Below the pieces are notes generated by a model. It searched no databases. It saw nothing but the letters and a program-made list of their open reading frames with translations, and was not told the DNA's origin. Shown here piece by piece: positions 23,790 to 33,025 of a DNA stretch of 64,000 nt. Positions within the stretch are counted from its first letter, which is position 1, and each line of letters begins with the position of its first letter. The DNA comes from Sulfuritalea sp. (GTDB taxonomy: Bacteria > Pseudomonadota > Gammaproteobacteria > Burkholderiales > Rhodocyclaceae). A program made the translations under genes and the position numbers. The DNA lies in the NCBI GenBank assembly GCA_023229685.1, contig JALNYT010000001.1:620001-684000 (forward strand), read 5' to 3'.

Positions 23790-26456
23790 GTGACTCGCAT
23801 GAACAAGCGGCAAGAATCCCACGCGGCACCGAGCCCGGCCAGCGTCCGCCCCTGGCATACGCTGGCCGCAGAGGCGGTGGCCAATGCCCTGGAGGTGACG
23901 CCTGCGGCCGGCCTGAGCAAGGACGAAGCCGCCAGCCGCCTGGTCCGCTACGGCCCCAACGCACTGCCGGAAGGCAAGCAGCGCGGCCCCTTGCAAATCT
24001 TCCTGTCGCAGTTCAGCGATGTAATGATCCTGGTATTGCTCGCTGCCGCTGCCATCTCGATGGCCCTCGGCGAATTCGAGGACGCGCTGGCAATCGCCGT
24101 CATCGTGACGCTCAATGCCGCGATCGGCTTCTTCCAGGAAACCCGCACCGAGCGCGCCATCGCCGCGTTGCGCAACATGGCCACGCCTTCCGCGCGAGTG
24201 TGCCGCGGGGGTGAACTGCAGAGCCTGCCATCGCACCAGATCGTGCCGGGCGATGTCGTGCTGCTGGAGGCGGGCAATATCGTGCCGGCGGATCTGCGCC
24301 TCACCGATAGCGCACACCTGCGCATCGCCGAGGCAGCGCTGACGGGCGAATCGCATCCGTCGGAAAAGACCGTGCAAACGCTGGAGGCCGCCGACAGCGC
24401 CTTGGGCGACCGCAGCACCATGGCTTACAAAGGCACCATCGTCACCTACGGACGCGGCAGCGGCATCGTCGTCGCCACCGGCCTCGCCACAGAACTGGGC
24501 AAGATCGCCACCCTGCTGGCGGAAGCCAAGGAAAGCCGCACGCCGCTACAGCAACGGCTGGCGCGTTTCGGCGGGCGGCTCACCATTGTCCTGCTTGCAA
24601 TCTGCGCCATCGTGTTCGGCGCCGGGCTGCTGCGCGGCGAACCGCTGCTGCTGATGTTCATGACCGCCGTCAGCCTGGCCGTCGCCGCCATACCGGAGGC
24701 ATTGCCGGCCATGGTGGCGATTTCGCTGGCCATCGGCGCCTCGCGCATGGTCAAGCAACATGCCCTGGTGCGCCGCCTGCCGGCCGTGGAAACCCTCGGC
24801 TCCATTACCTACATCTGCTCCGACAAGACCGGCACGCTGACCCAGAACCGCATGCAGGCGCAAGCCTTTTTTGCCGCCGGCTCCGCCACCCCGTCCCTCG
24901 ATACGGAGACCTGGCAGAACCTGTTCCGCGCGCTCGCCCTCAACAGCGATGCCAGCCTTGGAAAATCCGGCCAGGCCTCCGGCGACCCCACGGAGATCGC
25001 GCTGCTCGAAGCCGCGCTGCACCACGGCTCCGACCGGACAGCACTGGAGCAGGCCTATCCGCGCGTTGCCGAGATTCCGTTCGATTCAGAACGCCAGCGC
25101 ATGACCACGCTGCACCAGGCCGGGCGAGATTTCATCGCCTACACCAAGGGAGCGCCCGAAGTCGTGCTGGCCTTGTGCGACTTCCAGCTCGATGCAACCG
25201 GCGAAACTCCGCTCTTGTCGGCTGCATGGCAGCAGCAGGCCGAAACGATGGCCCAGGCCGGGTTGCGCGTCATGGCGATCGCCATGCGTCGGCTGGAAGC
25301 GCTCCCGGAGGATCTGCCCGCAACGGAATGCAGGCTCACCCTGCTCGGACTGGTCGGCCTAATGGACCCGCCGCGGCGTGAAGCCCATCAGGCCGTCTCG
25401 GAATGCCAATCGGCGGGCATCACGCCGGTGATGATCACCGGCGACCACCCGGCGACGGCCAGCGCCATCGCACGCCAACTGGGCATCGTCAGCGACAGCA
25501 ACGGCGAAGTCGTGCTGACCGGCCCGCAGCTGGCTGCGCTGTCGGATGCCGAGCTGCGTACCCAGGTGGAATCCGTCAGGGTCTATGCCCGCGTCGATCC
25601 GGCGCAGAAGATCCGTATCGTGCAGGCCTTGCAGGCCAATGGCGAATACGTTGCGATGACCGGCGACGGCGTCAACGATGCACCGGCGCTCAAGGCCGCC
25701 AACATCGGCGTCGCCATGGGCAAGGGCGGCACCGACGTGGCACGCGAGGCCGCGCACATGGTGCTGCTGGACGACAACTTCGCCACCATCGTGCATGCGG
25801 TGCGCGAAGGCCGGCGCATCTACGACAACATCCGCAAGTTCATCAAGTACATCCTGGCCAGCAATTCCGGCGAGATATGGACGCTCCTGCTCGCGCCATT
25901 CCTGGGACTGCCCATTCCGCTGCTGCCGATTCACATTCTGTGGATCAATCTGGTGACGGATGGCCTGCCCGGTCTTGCCCTCACCATCGAGCCGTCCGAA
26001 CGGGATGTCATGCGTCGCCCGCCGCGTCCGCCGAATGAAAGCATCTTCGCCCACGGCCTCTGGCAGCATGTCGTCTGGGTCGGCCTGCTGATGGGCGCCG
26101 CCACGCTGCTGACGCAGGCCTGGGCCTACCACAGCGGCGATGCCCACTGGCAAAGCATGGTGTTCACCGTGCTGACCCTGGCGCAACTCGGTCACATACT
26201 CGCAATCCGCTCCGAACGCGAATCGCTGTTCACCATCGGCGTGTTCTCCAACCGCCCGCTGATCATTGTGCTGATCGGCACCGTGTTGTTGCAAATGACC
26301 ACGCTGTATGTGCCCGCGCTCAACTCCATCTTCCACACCCAGCCGCTCAGCGCCGGGGAACTGGTCGCTTGCGTGTTGATATCGAGCGTGGTGTTCTGGG
26401 GAGTGGAAGTGGAAAAGTGGCTGATCCGCAAGGGCAAGCTTTACCGGACCGACTAA
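23790..26456 (+). CDS. P-type cation-transporting ATPase, type II (Ca2+/Mn2+-like)
   Basis: The 888-residue pump has a Cation_ATPase_N segment (about 25-60), actuator motif LTGESHP (194-200), the M4 ion-site motif PEALP at 302-306, phosphorylated Asp345 in CSDKTGTLTQN, hinge motif TGDGVNDAPALKAAN, and an M6 site NLVTDGLPGLAL. PE(A/G)LP in M4 and N..TDG in M6 are the calcium-pump pattern, so calcium or manganese export is likely, though the ion is not proven. GTG 23790 with GAGG upstream is the start; ATG 23799 is an alternative. It is the third gene of the permease-thioredoxin operon. Confidence 0.9.
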   Translation: MTRMNKRQESHAAPSPASVRPWHTLAAEAVANALEVTPAAGLSKDEAASRLVRYGPNALPEGKQRGPLQIFLSQFSDVMILVLLAAAAISMALGEFEDALAIAVIVTLNAAIGFFQETRTERAIAALRNMATPSARVCRGGELQSLPSHQIVPGDVVLLEAGNIVPADLRLTDSAHLRIAEAALTGESHPSEKTVQTLEAADSALGDRSTMAYKGTIVTYGRGSGIVVATGLATELGKIATLLAEAKESRTPLQQRLARFGGRLTIVLLAICAIVFGAGLLRGEPLLLMFMTAVSLAVAAIPEALPAMVAISLAIGASRMVKQHALVRRLPAVETLGSITYICSDKTGTLTQNRMQAQAFFAAGSATPSLDTETWQNLFRALALNSDASLGKSGQASGDPTEIALLEAALHHGSDRTALEQAYPRVAEIPFDSERQRMTTLHQAGRDFIAYTKGAPEVVLALCDFQLDATGETPLLSAAWQQQAETMAQAGLRVMAIAMRRLEALPEDLPATECRLTLLGLVGLMDPPRREAHQAVSECQSAGITPVMITGDHPATASAIARQLGIVSDSNGEVVLTGPQLAALSDAELRTQVESVRVYARVDPAQKIRIVQALQANGEYVAMTGDGVNDAPALKAANIGVAMGKGGTDVAREAAHMVLLDDNFATIVHAVREGRRIYDNIRKFIKYILASNSGEIWTLLLAPFLGLPIPLLPIHILWINLVTDGLPGLALTIEPSERDVMRRPPRPPNESIFAHGLWQHVVWVGLLMGAATLLTQAWAYHSGDAHWQSMVFTVLTLAQLGHILAIRSERESLFTIGVFSNRPLIIVLIGTVLLQMTTLYVPALNSIFHTQPLSAGELVACVLISSVVFWGVEVEKWLIRKGKLYRTD

Positions 26457-26469
26457 GCGATAAACAGCG

Positions 26470-27471
26470 CTATTTCCACAGCTCCGGCCGCTCCCCGCTG
26501 TCCTTCATGTGCTCGGTCTTGTTCTGCAGGAAACGCTGGAACTCCGGCTCCGTCCGATAAGCGCCACTACCGACGTACTCGAAGGCCGACGCAAAGTGGA
26601 ACGGGCGCACGTAGGCTTCGAGGCGGAACACTTCGCGCCCGCTATCGTCGAAAAACACCACGCTCGGCGTGTAGTTGATCTTGAGTTCCCTGCCCCAGGC
26701 CTCCGCCGTCGTGCTGCGTCCGTCCGGTGTGGTCAGCGTTTCGCGGCCCGACAGCGAAAAGCGTGCGACGTCGAAGCGCGAAACCGCGGCCAGCGTCTTG
26801 TCGCGCCTGAAGCCTTCCTTGTGCAACTCATCGCACGCAGCGCAGTGGCGCGTCTCGAACAGCACGGCGAGCGGTTTGCCGCCCGGCTTGCGGGCGAGAT
26901 TGAAGGGCGCCTTCATGAGGAAGGGCTCTTCATTCAATGTGGCGCTGGCGCCGGTTTGCGGCACCGCCTTCATGTACTCGGCAAACGACAGCTTGCCTTC
27001 GAGGCGCTGCACCGAGTAGTCGAGCGCCGCCGAGAAGCGATGCGGCGGGTAGAAGCCGTTGATGCGCCCGATGATGCTGCCTTTCTCGTCGAGCAGCAGC
27101 AGCGTGGGCGTGAACTGTACCTTGAGGAACTTGGCGAACTCCTTTTCGCTGCGCACCTTGCCGTCGAACCAGGTCACCTCGCGGTCGCCGAACAGGTTGA
27201 AGGCGATCGGCAGAAAATGTTTGGCCGTCTTGTCCACGATGGCCTTCTGTGTGAAGCTGGTCTGCATCAGTTCCTTGCAGTAGGGGCAGCCGACCTGGCC
27301 GAAATACAGCAGCAGGCGCTTGCCGGACTTGGCCGCCTGAGCCGCATCGTCGGGCAGTTCCAGCAGGGTCTCGACAAACACCGGCGGCAGAACCTCGTCG
27401 CCGATCTGCGCGAGAGTCGGCGCTGGCGAGACGGCGAAAAGCAGCGCGATTACGGCCAGCAGGCGGCGCAT
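26470..27471 (-). CDS. Exported protein with two thioredoxin-like domains (SoxW/DsbD-C-like)
   Basis: After a signal peptide (MRRLLAVIALLFAVSPAPTLAQ) the 333-residue protein has two thioredoxin-like domains, each with its own redox motif: GQVGCPYCKELM near residue 60 and RHCAACDELHKEG near residue 209. Both are followed by similar segments with LLLDEKGSIIGRINGFYPPHRF and VVFFDDSGREVFRLEAYVRPFHF, showing an internal duplication. It should act on disulfides in the periplasm. It lies directly after lutC with a 1-nt gap, so it is co-transcribed with the lactate genes although a functional link is not obvious. Confidence 0.82.
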   Translation of the reverse strand: MRRLLAVIALLFAVSPAPTLAQIGDEVLPPVFVETLLELPDDAAQAAKSGKRLLLYFGQVGCPYCKELMQTSFTQKAIVDKTAKHFLPIAFNLFGDREVTWFDGKVRSEKEFAKFLKVQFTPTLLLLDEKGSIIGRINGFYPPHRFSAALDYSVQRLEGKLSFAEYMKAVPQTGASATLNEEPFLMKAPFNLARKPGGKPLAVLFETRHCAACDELHKEGFRRDKTLAAVSRFDVARFSLSGRETLTTPDGRSTTAEAWGRELKINYTPSVVFFDDSGREVFRLEAYVRPFHFASAFEYVGSGAYRTEPEFQRFLQNKTEHMKDSGERPELWK

Positions 27472-27472
27472 C

Positions 27473-28132
27473 TCAGCCCGCGACGATTATCAGATGCACC
27501 CGGTAGGGGCCGTGCGCACCGAGCACGATGGTTTGTTCGATGTCGCCGGTGCGCGAAGGACCGGAAATGAAATTCACGGCGCGCGGCAGGGAGCCCAGTT
27601 CCTTCCGCGCCAGCGCCCAGGCGTCTTCCATGTAGGGCAGGATGCGCGAGGCCTGAACAACCGCAATGTGCGTCTCCGGCAAGAGGCTGACGGCGGCCGG
27701 TGTATCGGGCGAGGAACACATCATCAGCGTGCCGGTTTCGGCGACGGCGCAAAAGCAGCCGGTGATGCCGACCAGATCGGCGTCGCGCGCACCGCGCGGC
27801 TCGACCTGGAGACCTGTACCTGCCCAGTCGAGCCCGGCCAGCGACGGCCAGGCGACCGCCGATTTCGGCAGTTTCATGGCCGTCAGATAGCGTTCGACCG
27901 CGGCGGGCACAGCGGATTCCGCAGCGACGATTTCCACGGTGCTCGACTGCTGTTCCGACTTGACCCGGAAGCGTTCGAGCAGGGCTTGCGGATTGCTGTC
28001 CATGGCGGGCTTCGGCCCGTGACTGCGACTCGACAACGCCGCCGCCATCTCCGCGCGTCCGGCGGCAGCATTGGTGGCATCACGCTGGAGGCCGGCGCGC
28101 ACGCGGCCCAGGATGTCTTCACGAGAACTCAT
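27473..28132 (-). CDS. lutC: L-lactate utilisation protein LutC
   Basis: This 219-residue protein belongs to the LUD domain family. It starts MSSREDILGRVRAGL and contains VGITGCFCAVAETGTLMM and the C-terminal ISGPSRTGDIEQTIVLGAHGP motif, hallmarks of LutC/YkgG. LutA, LutB and LutC together oxidise L-lactate to pyruvate with iron-sulfur clusters, independently of flavin LldD. The gene lies third in lutABC, 20 nt after lutB. Confidence 0.95.
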   Translation of the reverse strand: MSSREDILGRVRAGLQRDATNAAAGRAEMAAALSSRSHGPKPAMDSNPQALLERFRVKSEQQSSTVEIVAAESAVPAAVERYLTAMKLPKSAVAWPSLAGLDWAGTGLQVEPRGARDADLVGITGCFCAVAETGTLMMCSSPDTPAAVSLLPETHIAVVQASRILPYMEDAWALARKELGSLPRAVNFISGPSRTGDIEQTIVLGAHGPYRVHLIIVAG

Positions 28133-28152
28133 CTGGTTTTCCTCTGTTCAGT

Positions 28153-29574
28153 TCAGGTCGGTGGCGTCGCATTGCGACGCGCGGCATACAGTTCGCGGAA
28201 GGTCTTGCCCTGCGGGGCTGGAAAATCGCGGCCCAGCGTCCACTCGGGTGCGGTCGGCAGCAGGCGGATCCGATCCGTGTCGCCGGCCAGCCACTTCAGG
28301 TAGCGCGCACCGACACTCGCCCCCAGTGCATAGAGCCTGGGCCGTTGCGCCACCCAGGCCCACAGGCGCAAGCCGATACGTTCGGTGAGCGGGCGCAGGC
28401 CGCGCTCGGTCTGCTTTTCGCGCAGCTTGCGCAACAGGTCGGGCAGCGGAATCTTTACCGGGCAAACGATGCCGCACTGATTGCAGAGAGTGGCCGCATG
28501 CGGCAGATCGATCGAGTTCTCCATGCCCGCATACAGCGGCGTCAGGACCGAGCCCATCGGCCCCGGATAGACCCAGCCATAGGCGTGGCCGCCGATGGTC
28601 TGATACACCGGGCAATGGTTCATGCAGGCACCGCAGCGAATGCAGCGCAGCATGGCGTGGAAATCACCGCCCACCACGTCGGCGCGCCCGCTGTCGACCA
28701 GGATGAAGTACAGATGCTCGGGGCCGTCGTGCTCCTCCGGCTTTTTCACACCGGTAAGGATCGAGAAGTAATTCGAAATCGGCTGCCCGGTGGCCGAGCG
28801 CGGCAGCAGTCGCATCAGGGTCGACAAGTCTTCCAGGGTCGGGATTACCTTCTCGATGCCGGTGATGACCACATGGACCTTGGGCATCGTCGTCACCATG
28901 CGGCCATTGCCCTCGTTGGTGACCAGCGCCACCGAACCGGTTTCGGCGACCAGGAAATTGCCGCCTGACAGTCCCATCTCGGCCGAGAGAAAATGGCCGC
29001 GCAGCACTTCCCGGGCCTCGCGCGTCAGCGCCGGAATTTCGGTCTTGCGCGGCGTGCCGTGTACCTTGTGGAACAGGTCGGCGACATCGTCAAGGCTCTT
29101 GTGCACCGCCGGCGCAATGATGTGGCTGGGCGGCTCGTTGTTATCGACTTGCAGGATGTATTCGCCCAGATCGGTTTCCACCGGCTGGATGCCCGCCGCT
29201 TCCAGCGCCTGGTTTAACCCGGCCTCCTCGGAGAGCATCGACTTCGACTTGGTGACCTTTGTCACGCCGTGACTCCTGGCGATCTCCGTCACCAGGCGGC
29301 AAACCTCCGCCCCGTCCTTCGCCCAGAGCACCTTGGCGCCGGTATCCAGCGCCTTGCGCTCGAATGCCTCGAGCCACAGGTCCATATTGTCGATGACCTT
29401 GTTGCGAATCGCTTCGGCGGCGTCGCGGGTTCCCTCGAAGTCGTCGAGGTCCTTGATCGCCTCGGCACGCCGGGTCACGAACTTGCCCTTGGCATTCTTC
29501 AGATTGCCTTGCAGGACCACGTTCGCCAGGGAACCCGCGGCGTTGGCCTTGAACTGCATCGACTTGATTTCCAC
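28153..29574 (-). CDS. lutB: L-lactate utilisation iron-sulfur protein LutB
   Basis: LutB (473 residues) has an N-terminal LUD domain with VTKSKSMLSEEAGLN and VVITGIEKVIP, then a ferredoxin-like segment with two [4Fe-4S] motifs: CIRCGACMNHCPVY at about residue 313 and CNQCGIVCPVKIPL at about 366. It is the electron-transferring subunit of the lactate oxidation complex. Length and domain order agree with Bacillus LutB. Only 3 nt separate it from lutA upstream. Confidence 0.96.
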   Translation of the reverse strand: MEIKSMQFKANAAGSLANVVLQGNLKNAKGKFVTRRAEAIKDLDDFEGTRDAAEAIRNKVIDNMDLWLEAFERKALDTGAKVLWAKDGAEVCRLVTEIARSHGVTKVTKSKSMLSEEAGLNQALEAAGIQPVETDLGEYILQVDNNEPPSHIIAPAVHKSLDDVADLFHKVHGTPRKTEIPALTREAREVLRGHFLSAEMGLSGGNFLVAETGSVALVTNEGNGRMVTTMPKVHVVITGIEKVIPTLEDLSTLMRLLPRSATGQPISNYFSILTGVKKPEEHDGPEHLYFILVDSGRADVVGGDFHAMLRCIRCGACMNHCPVYQTIGGHAYGWVYPGPMGSVLTPLYAGMENSIDLPHAATLCNQCGIVCPVKIPLPDLLRKLREKQTERGLRPLTERIGLRLWAWVAQRPRLYALGASVGARYLKWLAGDTDRIRLLPTAPEWTLGRDFPAPQGKTFRELYAARRNATPPT

Positions 29575-29577
29575 GAT

Positions 29578-30312
29578 TCAGGTCCTCCCCGCCAGGACTT
29601 CGGCGACGTGCAGCACCTGCGTCGTCTCGTCGCCCATGCGTCGCAGCTTGCCTTCGATGTTCAGCAGGCAGCCCAGGTCGCCGCCGACCACGGCCTGTGC
29701 GCCGCTGGCCAGAATGTTGTCGCACTTGCGCTCGGCAATCGCGGCCGACACCTCGCCGAACTTGATCGAAAACGTGCCGCCGAAGCCACAGCATTCCTCG
29801 CAGCCGTTCATTTCCTTGAGGCTCACGCCCTTGACCTTCGCCAACAACGCGCGCGGCTGTTGCTTGATGCCAAGGCCGCGCAGGCCGCTGCAGGAATCGT
29901 GATAGGTCACCGTGCCCTCGTAGTCGCCCGGTACGCTGTCGACTTTCAGCACCGTCACCAGGAAATCCGTCAGCTCATAGGTGCGGCTGGCCAGCGCGGT
30001 GGCGCGATCACGCCACTCGGGCTCGTCGACAAACAGCCGGGGATACTCGACGCGAATATGTTCGCCACAGGATCCGGAAGGTACGACGACATACTCGAAG
30101 CCCTCAAACTCGGCGATGGTTTTTTTCGCCAGCGCCACCGCGCCGGGCGCATCGCCCGAATTCCACGCCGGCTGGCCGCAGCAGGTCTGGGTTTTCGGCA
30201 CGATCACCTCGCAGCCGGCGGTTTCCAGCAGTTTGAGCGCGGCAAAACCGATGCGCGGGCGCATCAGATCCACCAGACAGGTGACAAACATTGCTACGCG
30301 TATCCTTGCCAT
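29578..30312 (-). CDS. lutA: L-lactate utilisation protein LutA (CCG domain)
   Basis: LutA (244 residues) has two cysteine-rich CCG domains, the same kind as in heterodisulfide reductase and GlpC/GlcF. Visible motifs are TQTCCGQPAWNSGD and NGCEECCGFGGTFS, each expected to bind an iron-sulfur cluster. ATG 30312 is preceded by GGAGTAGGG; the frame is open upstream to 30528 but that part overlaps the divergent iclR-type gene. It is the first gene of lutABC. Confidence 0.95.
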   Translation of the reverse strand: MARIRVAMFVTCLVDLMRPRIGFAALKLLETAGCEVIVPKTQTCCGQPAWNSGDAPGAVALAKKTIAEFEGFEYVVVPSGSCGEHIRVEYPRLFVDEPEWRDRATALASRTYELTDFLVTVLKVDSVPGDYEGTVTYHDSCSGLRGLGIKQQPRALLAKVKGVSLKEMNGCEECCGFGGTFSIKFGEVSAAIAERKCDNILASGAQAVVGGDLGCLLNIEGKLRRMGDETTQVLHVAEVLAGRT

Positions 30313-30463
30313 GGCCCTACTCCATATGTTGTTATTGTCGCCCGCACAACTGGATTGCGTGACCCCGAAGGGGAATCCCAGGCAGGCAAAGCGATCGATC
30401 GCCGATGGCTGGCGATGGCTTTTGCTATAGTATCCGAAGTCCCGTTTCCACAAAGAGATTGTC

Positions 30464-31258
30464 TTGCCGAATAAGCCTGCGCATGCCGCGCCGGAAGCCC
30501 GCAGCGGTATCCAGGTCATCGAGCGCATGATGAAGTTGCTCGATGTCCTCTCCTATCACCCCGATCCGGTAAGCCTCAAGCAATTGGCGCTGGAGACCGG
30601 TCTGCATCCATCGACGGCGCATCGCATTCTCGCCGCAATGGCCACCTCCGGTTTTGCCGAGCGTGCCGATCCGGGAACTTACCGGCTGGGCATCCGCCTG
30701 CTGGAACTGGGCAACGTGGTCAAGTCACGCATCAACATCCGCGCCGCGGCGATGCCGCTGATGCAGCGCCTGCACCAGCAACTCGGCGAGAGCGTCAATC
30801 TGGGCGTGCGCCAGGGCGATGAAATCGTCTATGTCGAACGCACCTCCAGTGGCCGCTCGTCGGTGCGCGTGGTGCATCTGGTTGGGGCCCGGGCGCCCTT
30901 GCACGTGACGGCAGTGGGCAAGCTGTATCTCGCCGAAGGCAGCCAGCAACAACTGCGCGAGTACGTCAAGCGCACCGGTTTGCCCGGCTATACGCCGACG
31001 TCGCTGACCACGCTCGCCGCGCTGGAACGGGAGGTCGACCGTGCCCGCCGCCACGGCGTCGCCTTCGACAACGAGGAAATCGAGCAAGGCCTGCGCTGCA
31101 TCGCCGCGCCGGTGCGTGACGACACCGGCGAACTGGTCGCCGGCCTCTCGGTCTCCGCCCCCGCCGACCGCCACAGCGCGGACTGGGCCGCCATGGTCAA
31201 GGAAACCGCCGACGCCATTTCACTGGCGATTGGCTACACGCCCCCGGCCGGACGCTAA
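30464..31258 (+). CDS. IclR-family transcriptional regulator
   Basis: The 264-residue protein has an N-terminal winged helix (SLKQLALETGLHPSTAHRILAAM, residues about 37-59) and a C-terminal effector domain (from about 90) with RRHGVAFDNEEIEQGLRCIAAPV, typical of IclR proteins. A TTG start at 30464 follows AAAGAG. It is divergent from lutABC across 151 bp, so it probably controls lactate genes, though many bacteria use GntR-type regulators for lut. The effector is unknown. Confidence 0.9.
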   Translation: MPNKPAHAAPEARSGIQVIERMMKLLDVLSYHPDPVSLKQLALETGLHPSTAHRILAAMATSGFAERADPGTYRLGIRLLELGNVVKSRINIRAAAMPLMQRLHQQLGESVNLGVRQGDEIVYVERTSSGRSSVRVVHLVGARAPLHVTAVGKLYLAEGSQQQLREYVKRTGLPGYTPTSLTTLAALEREVDRARRHGVAFDNEEIEQGLRCIAAPVRDDTGELVAGLSVSAPADRHSADWAAMVKETADAISLAIGYTPPAGR

Positions 31259-31262
31259 GAAT

Positions 31263-31291
31263 TTGACCTGCCGCCTGTCACTGTGTATACT
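31263..31291 (+). promoter_or_regulatory. rplU-rpmA promoter
   Basis: TTGACC (31263-31268), a 17-bp spacer and TATACT (31286-31291) form a near-consensus sigma-70 promoter about 40 bp before rplU. Confidence 0.88.
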
Positions 31292-31330
31292 GCGCGGTTC
31301 TTTGCGTCATTCCACTTGGAGTCTCTCATC

Positions 31331-31642
31331 ATGTATGCGGTCATAAAAACCGGCGGCAAGCAATATCGCGTCGCTGCCGGCGAAAAACTCAAAATAGAAC
31401 AGATACCGGCTGATGTGGGCACTGAAATTACTCTCGACCAGGTACTTATGGTCGGCGAGGGCGAATCGGTCAAGATCGGTTCTCCCATGCTCGCCGGCGC
31501 CAAGGTAACCGCGAAAGTGATCGCTCAGGGCCGCCATCCGAAGGTCACCATTTTCAAGATGCGCCGTCGCAAGCACTACCAGAAGCATCAGGGCCATCGC
31601 CAAAACTTCACCGAAATCGAGATCAGCGGCATCGCCGCCTGA
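31331..31642 (+). CDS. rplU: 50S ribosomal protein L21
   Basis: The 103-residue product starts MYAVIKTGGKQYRVAAGEKL, the invariant opening of L21, and ends with the basic KMRRRKHYQKHQGHRQ segment that contacts 23S rRNA. Length equals E. coli L21. An in-frame start at 31283 lies inside the promoter and is rejected. It heads the rplU-rpmA operon, followed by obgE. Confidence 0.98.
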   Translation: MYAVIKTGGKQYRVAAGEKLKIEQIPADVGTEITLDQVLMVGEGESVKIGSPMLAGAKVTAKVIAQGRHPKVTIFKMRRRKHYQKHQGHRQNFTEIEISGIAA

Positions 31643-31668
31643 TCAAGGCTAGCATCAGGAGCTAAAAC

Positions 31669-31932
31669 ATGGCACACAAAAAAGCAGGCGGCAGTTCCCG
31701 CAACGGCCGCGACTCGGAATCAAAACGTCTCGGCGTCAAGAGCTATGGCGGCGAGCTGATTTCCGCCGGCAGCATCATCGTGCGGCAGCGTGGCACCGAG
31801 TTTCATCCCGGTGACAACGTCGGCATGGGCAAGGATCACACCCTGTTCGCCAAGATCGAAGGCACGGTACTGTTCGCGGTCAAGGGCCCGGCCAAGCGCC
31901 GCGTCGTCAGCATCGTTCCGGCGGCAGCCTAA
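31669..31932 (+). CDS. rpmA: 50S ribosomal protein L27
   Basis: This 87-residue basic protein begins MAHKKAGGSSRNGRDSESKR, the conserved N-terminus of L27 that reaches the peptidyl-transferase centre. No cleaved leader of the Firmicutes kind is present. It follows rplU after 26 nt, with AGGAG upstream. Confidence 0.98.
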   Translation: MAHKKAGGSSRNGRDSESKRLGVKSYGGELISAGSIIVRQRGTEFHPGDNVGMGKDHTLFAKIEGTVLFAVKGPAKRRVVSIVPAAA

Positions 31933-31949
31933 GCTTCATTCTTCCGCGA

Positions 31950-31980
31950 CGAAAGCCCTATCGTCGAGATAGGGCTTTCG
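31950..31980 (+). terminator. Hairpin between rpmA and obgE
   Basis: A perfect 13-bp stem (CGAAAGCCCTATC paired with GATAGGGCTTTCG) with a 5-nt loop ends 13 nt before the obgE ATG. No U-tract follows, so it may attenuate or process rather than fully terminate. Confidence 0.8.
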
Positions 31981-31993
31981 CGCTTTCAGGCCC

Positions 31994-33025
31994 ATGAAAT
32001 TCTTTGACGAAGCCCGTATTGAAGCTCTTGCCGGCGATGGCGGCAATGGCGCGGTCTCGTTTCGTCGCGAGAAATACATTCCCCTGGGCGGCCCGGACGG
32101 CGGCGACGGTGGCAAGGGTGCGAGCATCTGGGTCACCGCCGACCGCAACCTCAACACCCTGATCGACTTCCGCTACACCCGCGTGTTTCGTGGCCAGAAA
32201 GGCGAAAATGGTCACGGCTCGGACCGCTATGGCAAGGGCGGCGAGGACCTGGAACTGCGCATGCCGGTCGGCACCGTAATTACCGACAGCCTCACCGGCG
32301 AAGTCATCGCGGATCTCGATACCGACGGCAAGCGCGTGCTGATTGCCAAAGGCGGCATCGGCGGACTGGGCAATTCGCACTTCAAATCCAGCACCAACCG
32401 CGCGCCGCGCCAGAACACGCCGGGGCAGCAGGGTGAGCACCGCGAACTGAAGCTGGAACTCAAGGTGCTGGCCGATATCGGCCTGCTGGGCCTGCCCAAT
32501 GCCGGCAAGTCCACCTTCATCCGTGCCGTCTCCGCAGCCAAGCCCAAGGTCGCCGATTACCCCTTCACCACCCTGTACCCGAACCTGGGGGTGGTACGCG
32601 TAGACGACAACCGCAGTTTCGTCATCGCCGATATTCCCGGCCTGATTGAAGGCGCGGCGGAAGGCGCCGGCCTCGGTCATCGCTTCCTCAAGCATCTGCA
32701 ACGCACCGGTTTGCTGCTGCATCTGGTCGATATTTCGCCTTTCGATCCCGGTGCCGATCCGGCCAAGGACGCCAAGGCAATCCTCAAGGAACTGAAGAAG
32801 TACGATGACGCCTTGTACAAGAAGCCCCGCTGGTTGCTGATCAACAAGATCGACCTGGTGCCCGAGGATGAACGCGAGGCACGGATCGCCGCGCTGGTGA
32901 AGAGCTACAAGCCAAAGCAGCATTTCGTCATTTCGGCCATTTCTGGCGCAGGCTGCCGCGAGGTCACGTTTGCCGTAATGGATTATCTGGAGCAGAAGCG
33001 GGCTCATGAGAAAGCGGATAGCTGA
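31994..33025 (+). CDS. obgE: GTPase ObgE/CgtA
   Basis: The 343-residue protein has the glycine-rich Obg fold at residues 1-158 and a GTPase domain with P-loop GLPNAGKSTFI (about 166-176), switch DIPGLIEGAAEGAGLG, and base-recognition NKID. Obg proteins bind the 50S subunit and act in ribosome assembly and stringent control. The long acidic C-terminal tail of some orthologues is absent; it ends soon after the G domain. The gene follows rplU-rpmA and overlaps proB by 20 nt. Confidence 0.97.
   Translation: MKFFDEARIEALAGDGGNGAVSFRREKYIPLGGPDGGDGGKGASIWVTADRNLNTLIDFRYTRVFRGQKGENGHGSDRYGKGGEDLELRMPVGTVITDSLTGEVIADLDTDGKRVLIAKGGIGGLGNSHFKSSTNRAPRQNTPGQQGEHRELKLELKVLADIGLLGLPNAGKSTFIRAVSAAKPKVADYPFTTLYPNLGVVRVDDNRSFVIADIPGLIEGAAEGAGLGHRFLKHLQRTGLLLHLVDISPFDPGADPAKDAKAILKELKKYDDALYKKPRWLLINKIDLVPEDEREARIAALVKSYKPKQHFVISAISGAGCREVTFAVMDYLEQKRAHEKADS

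Noticed and set aside
29269..30474. Plus-strand frame of 401 codons opposite lutA and lutB
   Set aside because: The minus strand encodes clear iron-sulfur proteins with correct spacing; the opposite frame has no motif or ribosome site.
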